From: CAZHTS01 sp964535315
Lineage (GTDB): Bacteria; Chloroflexota; Anaerolineae; Anaerolineales; Anaerolineaceae
Assembly: GCA_964535315.1 (NCBI GenBank)
Contig: CAZHTS010000098.1
Span: 1-16,206, forward strand
Length of the DNA: 16,206 bases
Direction: 5' to 3'
Under the pieces are notes generated by a model. The model did no database searches, was not told the origin of the DNA, and saw nothing but the letters and a program-made list of their open reading frames with translations. Below are positions 7,391 to 13,599 of this stretch, in pieces (position 1 is the first letter of the stretch; each line of letters starts with the position of its first letter). The translations under genes and the position numbers were made by a program.

Positions 7391-8289
7391 TCGTCGTCGC
7401 GGAAATAGCCCAGCAGGCGCAGGGCGTCGGGGTCGTCGCGCCAGTTTTTGTTGACCTTGACGCGCAGTTCCAGGTAGATTTTGCGCCCGCTCATGCGTTC
7501 GATCTCCTGGCGGGCGGTGGAGCCGATGCGTTTGAGCATCTCGCCGCCCTTGCCGATGACGATGCCTTTGTGCGAGTCGCGCTCGACAAACAGGGTGGCG
7601 GCGATGTAGGCCTGCACGTCGCTGCGTTCGGCGTATTCGTCGATGCGTACGGCGATGGCGTGCGGCACTTCGTCGCGCAGGTGTAACAGGGCCGCCTCGC
7701 GGATCAGGTCGATGGCGATCTCGCGTTCGTACAGGTCGGTGACCTGATCCAGGTCGTAGAACGGTTGGCCTAGCGGCATGCAGGTGATGACGGTTTGCAG
7801 CAGTTCGGCGAGGTGGTAGCTGAGCGTGGCCGAGGTGTACAGCGGGATGCTTTGCGGCAGCAGCTGGTGATATTCGTTTTTGCGCGCTTCCTGCTCGCTG
7901 GAGGATAACTGGTCGACCTTGTTGAGCACCAACAGGGTGGGGGGCAGGGACTGCAAACGGCTCAGGCGTTCGGCCACCAGGCGGTCTTCGTCGTTGGGCG
8001 CCTGGCTGCAATCCACCACCCACAGGATGGCGTCGACATCTTGCAGGGCTTCCTGCGCCTCGCGGTTCATGTATTCGCCGAGGCGGTGGTGGGGTTGGTG
8101 CAGGCCGGGGGTATCGATAAAGATGATCTGAGCGTCGTCCACGCTGAGGATGCCGAGCTGTCGCCGGCGGGTCATCTGCGGGCGGGCCGAAACGGCGGCG
8201 ATTTTTTGCCCCATGAGCATATTGGTCAGGGCGGACTTACCCACGTTGGGCCGGCCAACGATGGCGACAAAGCCTGAGCGAAATTCCAT
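7387..8289 (-). CDS. era: GTPase Era, 16S rRNA-processing and 30S-assembly factor
   Basis: This is a 300-residue protein of normal Era length. The GTPase domain has G1 GRPNVGKS (12-19), G2 around Thr40, G3 DTPG (59-62), G4 NKVD (123-126) and G5 'TSAT'. The C-terminal KH domain carries the RNA-binding GKGG loop at 246-249 ('GIVIGKGGEMLKRIG') and ends in the family's 'NWRDDPDALRLLGY'. Era binds the 3' end of 16S rRNA and helps mature the small subunit at the inner face of the membrane. The ATG at 8289 has GGAGAA about 11 bp upstream, a slightly long spacing. It overlaps the YhhN-family gene by 4 bp. A TATAAT on this strand at 8354-8349 is the likely promoter. All key motifs are intact. Confidence 0.96.
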   Translation of the reverse strand: MEFRSGFVAIVGRPNVGKSALTNMLMGQKIAAVSARPQMTRRRQLGILSVDDAQIIFIDTPGLHQPHHRLGEYMNREAQEALQDVDAILWVVDCSQAPNDEDRLVAERLSRLQSLPPTLLVLNKVDQLSSSEQEARKNEYHQLLPQSIPLYTSATLSYHLAELLQTVITCMPLGQPFYDLDQVTDLYEREIAIDLIREAALLHLRDEVPHAIAVRIDEYAERSDVQAYIAATLFVERDSHKGIVIGKGGEMLKRIGSTARQEIERMSGRKIYLELRVKVNKNWRDDPDALRLLGYFRDDE

Positions 8290-8348
8290 GCGTTTTTTGT
8301 TCTCCAGAAAAATAATGGCCGGCGCTTGCGCCCGGGACGTGTTAGCCG

Positions 8349-8354
8349 ATTATA
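8349..8354 (-). promoter_or_regulatory. Candidate -10 element of era
   Basis: Read on the minus strand this is a perfect TATAAT, 60 bp before the era start codon. No good -35 is seen. The region 8365-8388, which would cover the -35 zone, is a perfect inverted repeat. Confidence 0.4.
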
Positions 8355-8364
8355 CCTGATTTTG

Positions 8365-8388
8365 TCGCCGCCTGCTTGCCGGCGGCGA
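8365..8388. repeat. Inverted repeat in the era / ATP-grasp divergent promoter region
   Basis: TCGCCGCC at 8365-8372 and GGCGGCGA at 8381-8388 are perfect complements around an 8-nt centre. The position, over the -35 zone of the era promoter and about 43 bp from the opposite -10 box, fits an operator as well as a simple hairpin. There is no T tract on either side that would make it a terminator. Confidence 0.4.
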
Positions 8389-8430
8389 GATAGCATCTGT
8401 CACACCGCTTTGGATTTTGCTTCTGGCGGG

Positions 8431-8436
8431 TATAAT
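8431..8436 (+). promoter_or_regulatory. Candidate -10 element of the ATP-grasp ligase gene
   Basis: A perfect TATAAT lies 74 bp before the ATG at 8510, with only a weak -35 (TTTGGA at 8409-8414, 16-bp spacing). Together with the minus-strand box at 8349-8354 it makes a back-to-back promoter pair in the 220-bp gap. Confidence 0.4.
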
Positions 8437-8509
8437 CAAAAACAACGCCGGGTAATTTAAACGGGTGGGTCGTTGAGCCTGCCTGCGTAGTGGGGCCTCA
8501 GGAGTGTCG

Positions 8510-9583
8510 ATGCTGGATCAAAAACTGGATACTGGAAAGAACGGGGGTGGGGTTAACCTGCCGCGGTCGGTGAGCATTCTTTATAGCGACGCACAGCGCA
8601 GCGATTTTCCCACCGAGGCGCAATACATTACCGAGCAGGGGGCCGAACAGGATGCCCGCCTGATCGCCGGTTATCTTCAGGCGATGGGGATCGCCGTCCG
8701 CCTGTATCCGGGTAATGCCGAACTGGCCGAGCGGCTGCGCAAGGACGGAACCGAGCTGGTGCTCAACCTGGTGGATTCGGTCAAAGGGCAAGAAAGCCTG
8801 GCACCGGCCATCCCAGGGGTATTGGAGTTGCTGGATATTCCGTATAGCGGCGCCGATATGTTGGGCATGGCGTTGGACACCAATAAATTCCTGATCAAGA
8901 AGCTGCTGCAACAAAACGGCGTGCCGGTGCCGTATTTTCAACTCTTCAACACGCCGGAGGATTATCTCGATCCGATGCTGCGTTTCCCGCTGATCTCCAA
9001 GCTGAATGCGGTGCACGGCTCGGTCGAGATTACGGCCGAGGCGGTTTCGGAAAACGAAAAACAATTGCGCAAGCGCCTGCGCTATTTGATCCGTACCTAT
9101 AAACAGCCGGTGCTGGTGGAGGAATTTATCAGCGGGCGCGAGTTGACTGCCATCGTCTTGCAGGAGAAAAAGAAGCGGGTCTACCTGGCCGAAAAGGTCT
9201 TCGCCCATGCGGAGGGCAAGTACGTTTTTCTCACTTTTGAGGATCAATGGTTATCCGAGATGAACGCCGCCTTTCACTACGTGCGCTACAACGACCCGTT
9301 GTTGAAGGAGTACGTCAAAAAGGCTTTTGAGGTTGCCCGGATGGCCGGTTATGCAAAGTTTGACGTCCGCATGGATCAATCCGGGCGCTATTTTTTCATC
9401 GATAGCAACTGTAATCCGGCGCTCGGCCCGTGTGAACAGGACGTCGCTATCTCTGTGATTCTGGATCTGTACGGCGTTTCCTTTCCCTACATTCTCAGAG
9501 AACTGCTGATCCACACCACCCGGTTGGCCGCCAAAAGAAAGCGCCGGGTTGATCTACGGGGGAATGGGGTGCTGCTGCCGTAG
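8510..9583 (+). CDS. ATP-grasp enzyme related to D-alanine-D-alanine ligase
   Basis: This 357-residue cytosolic enzyme has an ATP-grasp layout. The N-terminal substrate domain ends with 'IPYSGADMLGMALDTNKFLIKKLL' (110-133), very like D-Ala-D-Ala ligases. ATP-binding segments follow: 'LISKLNAVHGSVEI' (161-174), 'VLVEEFISGRELT' (201-213) and the metal-binding end 'FDVRMD...FFIDSNCNP' (284-303). In true Ddl the last segment reads E-I-N-T-x-P-G; here it is D-S-N-C-N-P, and the first segment lacks the usual 'K-P-A-x-x-G-S-S' form. It is therefore a relative with possibly another amino-acid or peptide substrate. The ATG at 8510 has AGGAG 5 bp upstream; an in-frame GTG at 8504 overlaps that site. 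It ends 11 bp from the convergent PLD gene. Confidence 0.8.
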   Translation: MLDQKLDTGKNGGGVNLPRSVSILYSDAQRSDFPTEAQYITEQGAEQDARLIAGYLQAMGIAVRLYPGNAELAERLRKDGTELVLNLVDSVKGQESLAPAIPGVLELLDIPYSGADMLGMALDTNKFLIKKLLQQNGVPVPYFQLFNTPEDYLDPMLRFPLISKLNAVHGSVEITAEAVSENEKQLRKRLRYLIRTYKQPVLVEEFISGRELTAIVLQEKKKRVYLAEKVFAHAEGKYVFLTFEDQWLSEMNAAFHYVRYNDPLLKEYVKKAFEVARMAGYAKFDVRMDQSGRYFFIDSNCNPALGPCEQDVAISVILDLYGVSFPYILRELLIHTTRLAAKRKRRVDLRGNGVLLP

Positions 9584-9594
9584 CCGCTCCGGCG

Positions 9595-10782
9595 TTACTT
9601 ACACTGCATGTCGCTGGCTTTGGGATCGACCGATTCGGGCCAGCGGGTTTCAAACTCGGCCAGGTAGCGGGCGGCGATCTGCGGGTTGTTGCGGATGATC
9701 AGCACGTTTTCGTTGTTGCTCGAGTCGGCATTTTCGGAGAAATTCAGCGAGCCGGTCACGGTGGTGCTGCCGTCGATGACGAACACCTTGTGGTGGAAGC
9801 TGGTGGAGTTGGTGTCCTGGCGCACGGGGATTTTGGCGCGGTACAGCGGGCAGAGTTCGCTGGCCTCGTCTTCGCTGCCGCGCGTCTCAAAGATGCCCAT
9901 CACGTCCACTTTGGCTTTGGCGCGGTTGAGGACGGCGTCGCCCAGGTCTTCCTGGGTGAAGGAGAAGGCCATGAAGCGGATTTGCTTTTTGGCGTTCTTG
10001 ACCAGCGGCACGAGGTACGACATGGCTTTGTCTTCGGGCGAGAACAAGACCTGGATGGAGGTGTTGCCGATCTGTACGGTTTGCTGGTCGGGGGTGGAGG
10101 GGGCTTTGGCGCCCAGTTCGCCGTTCCACATGTCGCTGAACTGGCGTTCGTAGATGGCGGCCAGTTCGGCGTTGTGGATGACGATGGCGTTGTTGTTGTT
10201 CTTGAAGATGCCGTTGACGGTGATGTTGGTGGCGCCGGTCCACACGGTTTTCTGGTCGAAGATCCAGAATTTGTTGTGCATCAACCCGCTGCGCCCGTCG
10301 TCTTTGATTTCCACGCCGCCGCGTTTCATCTTGGGGAAGAGTTTCAGCCCGTCGTCGATGTCGGCCTGGATGCCGTTCTCGTTGTCGGTCAGCCACTGCA
10401 CTTCGACGCCGCGTTTGTGGGCGGCGATGAGGGCGTCGGCTACGAGCGGCAGGTCGAACTCAAAGGCGGCGATGTGGATGCTCTCTTTGGCGTTGTTGAT
10501 GTATTGGATGAGTTTCTCTTCGATTGAGCCGTTGATTTTCTTCGGGTCGCCCATGTTCTGCGGGTCGGTGAAGTAGATTTCCCACCAGGTCTCGGCGGGG
10601 CCGTTTTGCATTGCCGTGGCGGGCGAGCTGGCAGCCGTGGTCTCGGCCGGGGTGTTGAGCGGCAGCGGCACGCTGATCTGTGTGCCTTCGTTGAGCATGT
10701 TGATGACCAGGATGACGGCGACGATTACCAACAAGGCGCAACCGCTGAGGGTAATGCGCTGGGTCGATTTCTTTTTTGTCAT
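9595..10782 (-). CDS. Membrane-anchored phospholipase D-fold protein
   Basis: The 395-residue protein has a short basic N-terminus, one hydrophobic segment (12-30) acting as signal anchor, a Thr/Ala/Pro-rich linker to about residue 63, and then two PLD repeats. Both catalytic HKD motifs are complete: His169-x-Lys171-x4-Asp176 ('MHNKFWIFD') and His330-x-Lys332-x4-Asp337 ('FHHKVFVID'), each followed by the expected Gly-Ser/Ala-x-Asn. It should act outside the membrane as a phosphodiesterase on phospholipid, nucleic acid or a similar substrate; the sequence does not tell which. Bacterial relatives include cardiolipin-synthase-like enzymes and the nuclease Nuc. The start ATG at 10782 has GAGG about 6 bp upstream. 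It follows the helical protein gene by 21 bp and very likely shares its mRNA. Confidence 0.85.
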   Translation of the reverse strand: MTKKKSTQRITLSGCALLVIVAVILVINMLNEGTQISVPLPLNTPAETTAASSPATAMQNGPAETWWEIYFTDPQNMGDPKKINGSIEEKLIQYINNAKESIHIAAFEFDLPLVADALIAAHKRGVEVQWLTDNENGIQADIDDGLKLFPKMKRGGVEIKDDGRSGLMHNKFWIFDQKTVWTGATNITVNGIFKNNNNAIVIHNAELAAIYERQFSDMWNGELGAKAPSTPDQQTVQIGNTSIQVLFSPEDKAMSYLVPLVKNAKKQIRFMAFSFTQEDLGDAVLNRAKAKVDVMGIFETRGSEDEASELCPLYRAKIPVRQDTNSTSFHHKVFVIDGSTTVTGSLNFSENADSSNNENVLIIRNNPQIAARYLAEFETRWPESVDPKASDMQCK

Positions 10783-10803
10783 GGGGGCCTCGTTTTTGGG
10801 GGA

Positions 10804-11295
10804 TTATTGTCCGAAGATTCTTTGCCACCAGGAGAGCTTCTTTTCCTGGGGAGGAGGCTCGGGGGTGCGTTGGTCTGTGATTAACGTCTGGAGCAGGGCG
10901 ACCATCTCGGCCGGGGTGGCGTGGGCGTGAGTTTCCAGGAAGGCCTGGCGGCGGGTGTCGTCGAGCAAGGGGGCCTGGGCGCCCTGGATGGCGCTCAGTT
11001 TTTGCAGGACGGTTTCCAGCCATTCGGCGCTTTCTTCGCGGCTCATTTCGGTTCCGCCGGCGGCCCAGCGGTTGACCTGGCGCATCAGGCCGCGCACGGC
11101 TGAGAGGCGTTCTTCGATCAGGGTCTCAGCCTCGTCCGACCCCAGGGCGGCGGCCTGCTGGACGACGCTGCGCGCCAGGCCGGTGGTCCAGCCCAGCAGT
11201 GCGCCGGCCACCTGGTCGTCCAGGTTGGCGGTCAGGCTTTCGTTGTCGAGGATACTTTCGACGGCTTGTTTCTGGCGTTGTTCCAGTTCTTCCAT
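10804..11295 (-). CDS. Helical protein of unknown function, upstream of the PLD-fold gene
   Basis: I do not recognise a family for this 163-residue protein. It has no signal peptide or membrane span, is rich in Ala, Glu, Gln and Leu, and reads as a bundle of amphipathic helices throughout ('MEELEQRQKQAVESILDNES', 'LDDQVAGALLGWTTGLARSV'). The C-terminus has a Pro-rich spacer ('PEPPPQEKK') and then an aromatic-basic tail, 'LSWWQRIFGQ', that could touch a membrane or partner. It precedes the membrane-anchored PLD gene by 21 bp in the same direction, so the two are probably co-transcribed and may work together. A GGAA ribosome site and a minus-strand TATAAT at 11330-11325 support expression. A role as regulator or chaperone of the PLD protein is a guess. 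Confidence 0.7.
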   Translation of the reverse strand: MEELEQRQKQAVESILDNESLTANLDDQVAGALLGWTTGLARSVVQQAAALGSDEAETLIEERLSAVRGLMRQVNRWAAGGTEMSREESAEWLETVLQKLSAIQGAQAPLLDDTRRQAFLETHAHATPAEMVALLQTLITDQRTPEPPPQEKKLSWWQRIFGQ

Positions 11296-11324
11296 AGGGG
11301 GATTCCTGTAAGTGGAGTGTTTTC

Positions 11325-11330
11325 ATTATA
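11325..11330 (-). promoter_or_regulatory. Candidate -10 element of the helical protein / PLD operon
   Basis: Minus-strand TATAAT, 29 bp upstream of the start codon at 11295. No clear -35 is visible; the expected -35 zone lies at the edge of the AGGATG repeat array. Confidence 0.4.
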
Positions 11331-11353
11331 GCGTAGTTTTGGGGGACACGGAT

Positions 11354-11466
11354 GGGGGGGATGGGAACAGGATGGGCAGGATGTACAGGATGGGGGACGG
11401 GAGCAGAGGAACACGGATGGGACGGAGGGGGGGATGGGAACAGGATGGGCAGGATATACAGGATGG
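11354..11466. repeat. Two 40-bp direct repeats built of a 9-bp AGGATG unit
   Basis: Bases 11354-11393 and 11427-11466 are the same 40-bp sequence with one difference, 73 bp apart. Each starts with seven G and contains three phased nonamers, ACAGGATGG-GCAGGATGT-ACAGGATGG (second copy has AGGATAT in the middle). A shorter shared block, ACACGGATGG, precedes both copies (11346-11355 and 11411-11420). The array fills most of the 278-bp gap between divergent genes. It is strongly purine-biased on the plus strand and has no coding look. Confidence 0.85.
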
Positions 11467-11483
11467 AGATGGAAATTGGGGGG

Positions 11484-11512
11484 TTGACAGGGGGGTGAAA
11501 AATGGCTAAAAT
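11484..11512 (+). promoter_or_regulatory. Near-consensus promoter of the membrane protein / regulator cassette
   Basis: TTGACA at 11484-11489 and TAAAAT at 11507-11512 are 17 bp apart; this is the best -35/-10 pair in the window. The start site would be near 11519, inside the palindrome at 11515-11532. The cassette is therefore expected to be strong when free and shut when the palindrome is occupied. Confidence 0.72.
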
Positions 11513-11514
11513 GA

Positions 11515-11540
11515 TTTCAAAGTACTTTGAAAAACAAAGT
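11515..11540. promoter_or_regulatory. Palindromic operator overlapping the transcription start
   Basis: TTTCAAAGT|ACTTTGAAA (11515-11532) is a perfect 18-bp palindrome. The right half, ACTTTG (11524-11529), also forms a second inverted repeat with CAAAGT (11535-11540) across AAAAA. The three half-sites are spaced for two overlapping dimers. The small winged-helix protein encoded at 12208-12519 is the natural candidate for binding here, giving autorepression. Confidence 0.65.
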
Positions 11541-11573
11541 ATTGGGCCGAGATCAGTTTGCGGGAGGTGACGG

Positions 11574-12206
11574 ATGTCGCAGTCGATCGATTTTAAAGAG
11601 GCCGAACGCAGAGCCTTCAGAATGGTTCATGAGGATGGTCTGGGAGATATCTTCCTGGGCTGTTTTGTATTACTGCTGGCGGTGGCGCCGCTGCTCAGCC
11701 AGCGTTTGGGAGATTTTTGGAGTTCGGTGGTGTTTCTGCCGGTGTGGGGGCTGGCATGGTGGCTGATCCGCGGGTTGCGCCGGCGGTTGGTCCTGCCGCG
11801 GGTGGGGACGGCGACGTTTGGCCGGGCGCGCCGGAGACGGCTGGCGCGGATGAACTATTGGTTGCTGGCGTGTAACGCAGCGATATTGGCGCTGGGGTTG
11901 GCGGCGGCGTGGGGGTTCGTTCGCATACCGGGCACGGCGGCTGCGTTTGCGCTGGGATCGTTCCTGCTGTTGGCCTTCAGCCTGGGGGCGTATTTCCTGG
12001 ATTTTCCACGGCTTTATCTGTACGGTCTGATGCTGGGCGTCGCGCCGGTGGCCGGGGAGTGGCTGTCGAACTGTTGCGGCGCAGCCCATCATGGCTATCC
12101 GATCGTCTTTGGCGTGGCTGCGGTGGTGTTATGGGTTGTTGGGGCGGTGGTTTTCGTACGCTTTTTGCGGCGCAATCCGCTGCCAGACATCCCCGAGGAA
12201 CGCTGA
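11574..12206 (+). CDS. Multi-spanning membrane protein of unknown function, paired with a winged-helix regulator
   Basis: The 210-residue protein has a charged N-terminal helix (1-24, 'FKEAERRAFRMVHEDG') followed by about six hydrophobic segments: roughly 26-43, 47-65, 95-113, 118-138, 143-160 and 175-197. A basic loop at 66-92, rich in Arg, lies between segments two and three and should be cytoplasmic. No transporter or enzyme motif is seen. A membrane protein encoded directly before a small MarR-like winged-helix protein under a shared operator is a recurring arrangement in GC-rich bacteria, but its role is not known. The ATG at 11574 has GGAGGT 5 bp upstream. The stop codon is separated from the next ATG by a single base, so the two genes are coupled. 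Confidence 0.75.
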   Translation: MSQSIDFKEAERRAFRMVHEDGLGDIFLGCFVLLLAVAPLLSQRLGDFWSSVVFLPVWGLAWWLIRGLRRRLVLPRVGTATFGRARRRRLARMNYWLLACNAAILALGLAAAWGFVRIPGTAAAFALGSFLLLAFSLGAYFLDFPRLYLYGLMLGVAPVAGEWLSNCCGAAHHGYPIVFGVAAVVLWVVGAVVFVRFLRRNPLPDIPEER

Positions 12207-12207
12207 G

Positions 12208-12519
12208 ATGGCCGGTCCCCATCCACTGACAGAACTCGATCCCGTGATCCATGCCCCGGCGCGCCTGATGGTGTTGACGTATCTGTACGTGGTCGAAAGC
12301 GCCGATTACGTTTTCTTGATGCGCATGACCGGTTTGACGTGGGGTAATCTGGCCACTCATCTGAATAAGCTGGAAGAGGCCGGCTACGTGGCGGTCGAGA
12401 AGGAGTTTCAGGGGAAGAAACCGCATTCGACGGTGTGCCTGACGGCTTCAGGGCGGGAAGCGATGCGGAAGTATAAACAGTGCATGCAGCAGGTGCTGGG
12501 TGGTCTGCCGGATGAATAG
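12208..12519 (+). CDS. Small winged-helix transcriptional regulator (MarR/HTH_27-like)
   Basis: This 103-residue protein is a single winged-helix DNA-binding domain. It opens with 'LDPVIHAPARLMVLTYLY' (helix 1), continues with the recognition region 'TGLTWGNLATHLNKLEEAGYV' (about 41-61), and has a beta-wing 'VEKEFQGKKPHSTVCLTASG' followed by a C-terminal helix that probably makes the dimer. This is the standard layout of the short HTH_27 group of MarR/ArsR-like regulators. No metal-binding cysteines or ligand domain are present. The start ATG at 12208 is one base after the stop of the membrane protein. A longer frame starting inside that gene reads out of the family pattern. The palindrome at 11515-11540 is its likely target, by position and by symmetry. 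Confidence 0.85.
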   Translation: MAGPHPLTELDPVIHAPARLMVLTYLYVVESADYVFLMRMTGLTWGNLATHLNKLEEAGYVAVEKEFQGKKPHSTVCLTASGREAMRKYKQCMQQVLGGLPDE

Positions 12520-12542
12520 GGCGCGATGCCGGTTGCTTAGAT

Positions 12543-12580
12543 AGGGGAACAGGGATCGGCAGGATGGGCAGGATGGGGGG
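12543..12580. repeat. Second AGGATG repeat array, downstream of the regulator
   Basis: GGGGAACAGGGATCG is followed by two exact nonamers GCAGGATGG (12559-12567 and 12568-12576) and a G run. It is related to the 40-bp repeats at 11354-11466 and lies on the other side of the membrane protein/regulator cassette, in the same orientation. It occupies the first part of the 377-bp gap between 12519 and 12897. Confidence 0.7.
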
Positions 12581-12645
12581 AAGGTTAACAGATGGGAGAA
12601 GAGATAGGGAATCGGTGAAAGTGAAATTTTTGTGCCGTTTTTAAG

Positions 12646-12675
12646 TTGAAAACGTTACGGGGGATGTGCTATACT
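12646..12675 (+). promoter_or_regulatory. Promoter of the Nudix-large protein-Nudix operon
   Basis: TTGAAA at 12646-12651 and TATACT at 12670-12675 are 18 bp apart, and TGC just before the -10 gives an extended -10 (TGnTATACT). The start site would be near 12682, leaving a 5' leader of about 215 nt. In the leader CAGGT-T-ACCTG (12700-12710) is a small palindrome, and CAGGTT recurs at 12714 and 12779; I see no recognisable riboswitch or terminator there. Confidence 0.6.
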
Positions 12676-12896
12676 GTTTCATATCACTGGCGCGGTGGTC
12701 AGGTTACCTGCTTCAGGTTGTTGGGGAAACAGGGTGGTTAATGGAGAGCAGTACATTCGCCCATTTTTTAGGACATCTCAGGTTGATTTGAAAAATTTCT
12801 GTTGTATCCCTGTAAGATTTTAAAGCGGGGGAATAAACGATTGGTGTGTGTTCCTGCGAAATGGCGCTCAGGGTGGTGGTTTAGGGACATGAAGAC

Positions 12897-13589
12897 ATGG
12901 AAGCCTTTGAAGCTTATCTTCGCTTGATGGTCGCTCATCCAGAACTTTTTCGAAACAGCGACGAGGATGGATCGATTCGGATTATCACTGACCCGGAACG
13001 GATCCGCGTTGAGCAGGATCGTATCCGGGGCGAGTTGCGCGCCGCCGGCAAACCCGAACACTGGATCGATATCGGCGTTCTTTCGGAAGACGAGTGGTGT
13101 TGGACGGTGCGGGATCTGGTTGAATTTCCGGGGGGAAAGGTAGGCGGCTATATCCGCTCGATCAATCGCAAAAGTCAGGAGGGCGGGTTTAATGTTGTTT
13201 TGCTGGGTGTGCGGGATGAGTATGTACTGCTTATTCGCAAGTTCCGGCATGAAGAACGCGATTGGTCCTGGGAATTCCCGCGCGGCTTTGGCGAGGTAGG
13301 GCTTTCGGCGGAAGAGAACGCGCGCAAAGAACTGGCGGAGGAAATCGGGGTACAACCGGTGCGGTTGATCAAGTTGACGGAGGTGCAGGAAGGCCAAGGG
13401 GGAACGTGCGTATTCTGCGCGCAGATTGCTGCGGATGCAGCGATTAAAGTAGATGCAAGCGAAGGGATTGACGCTTATCGTTGGCTATCTTTTGCCGAAC
13501 TGGATGAATTGGTGCGGCAAGGGAAGCTGAGCGACTGGTTTTCGTTGTGGGCGTATGTGCTGGCGAAGACGGAGCGTTTAATTGGGTAG
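12897..13589 (+). CDS. Nudix hydrolase with N-terminal extension (first of two paralogues)
   Basis: This is a 230-residue predicted cytosolic hydrolase of X-linked nucleoside diphosphates. Residues 1-72 form an extension with helical character. The Nudix fold follows from 'DLVEFPGGKVGGYIR' (73-87), with the Nudix box at 130-152: Gly130, Lys144, Glu145, Glu148, Glu149, Gly151. The catalytic metal-binding glutamates of the R-E-x-x-E-E part are kept, but the family Arg is Lys144 and the Glu expected at 136 is Leu. The general look ('RKFRHEERDWSWEFPRGFGE') is that of ADP-ribose/NAD-type pyrophosphatases. The next gene begins about 10 bp after its stop, and a second copy of this gene lies beyond it. 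The exact substrate is open. Confidence 0.88.
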   Translation: MEAFEAYLRLMVAHPELFRNSDEDGSIRIITDPERIRVEQDRIRGELRAAGKPEHWIDIGVLSEDEWCWTVRDLVEFPGGKVGGYIRSINRKSQEGGFNVVLLGVRDEYVLLIRKFRHEERDWSWEFPRGFGEVGLSAEENARKELAEEIGVQPVRLIKLTEVQEGQGGTCVFCAQIAADAAIKVDASEGIDAYRWLSFAELDELVRQGKLSDWFSLWAYVLAKTERLIG

Positions 13590-13599
13590 AGGAGGGATG

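Noticed and set aside
7388..8023. Long minus-strand frame extending the YhhN-family gene upstream to 8023
   Set aside because: It runs entirely inside era in another frame, is full of Arg and Pro, and shows no family pattern; the protein clearly begins with 'MTSAAWFG' at 7390.
3924..11325. 14-base match GTGGAGTGTTTTCA at 3924-3937 and 11312-11325
   Set aside because: A single exact 14-base match between two places in 16 kb is about what chance gives, and the two contexts differ (intergenic before a lipoprotein gene, and a minus-strand promoter).
11344..11470. AGGATG repeat region as a CRISPR array
   Set aside because: The units are 9 bp, directly adjacent with no unique spacers, and no cas gene is present.
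12091..12207. Upstream extension of the winged-helix regulator
   Set aside because: The extra frame overlaps the membrane protein in another frame and adds residues foreign to the family; the start at 12208 is one base after the previous stop and fits the domain.
12741..12791. 16-codon frame in the Nudix leader as a separate gene
   Set aside because: The ribosome site is weak and there is no conserved sequence to judge; it is kept only as part of a leader finding.
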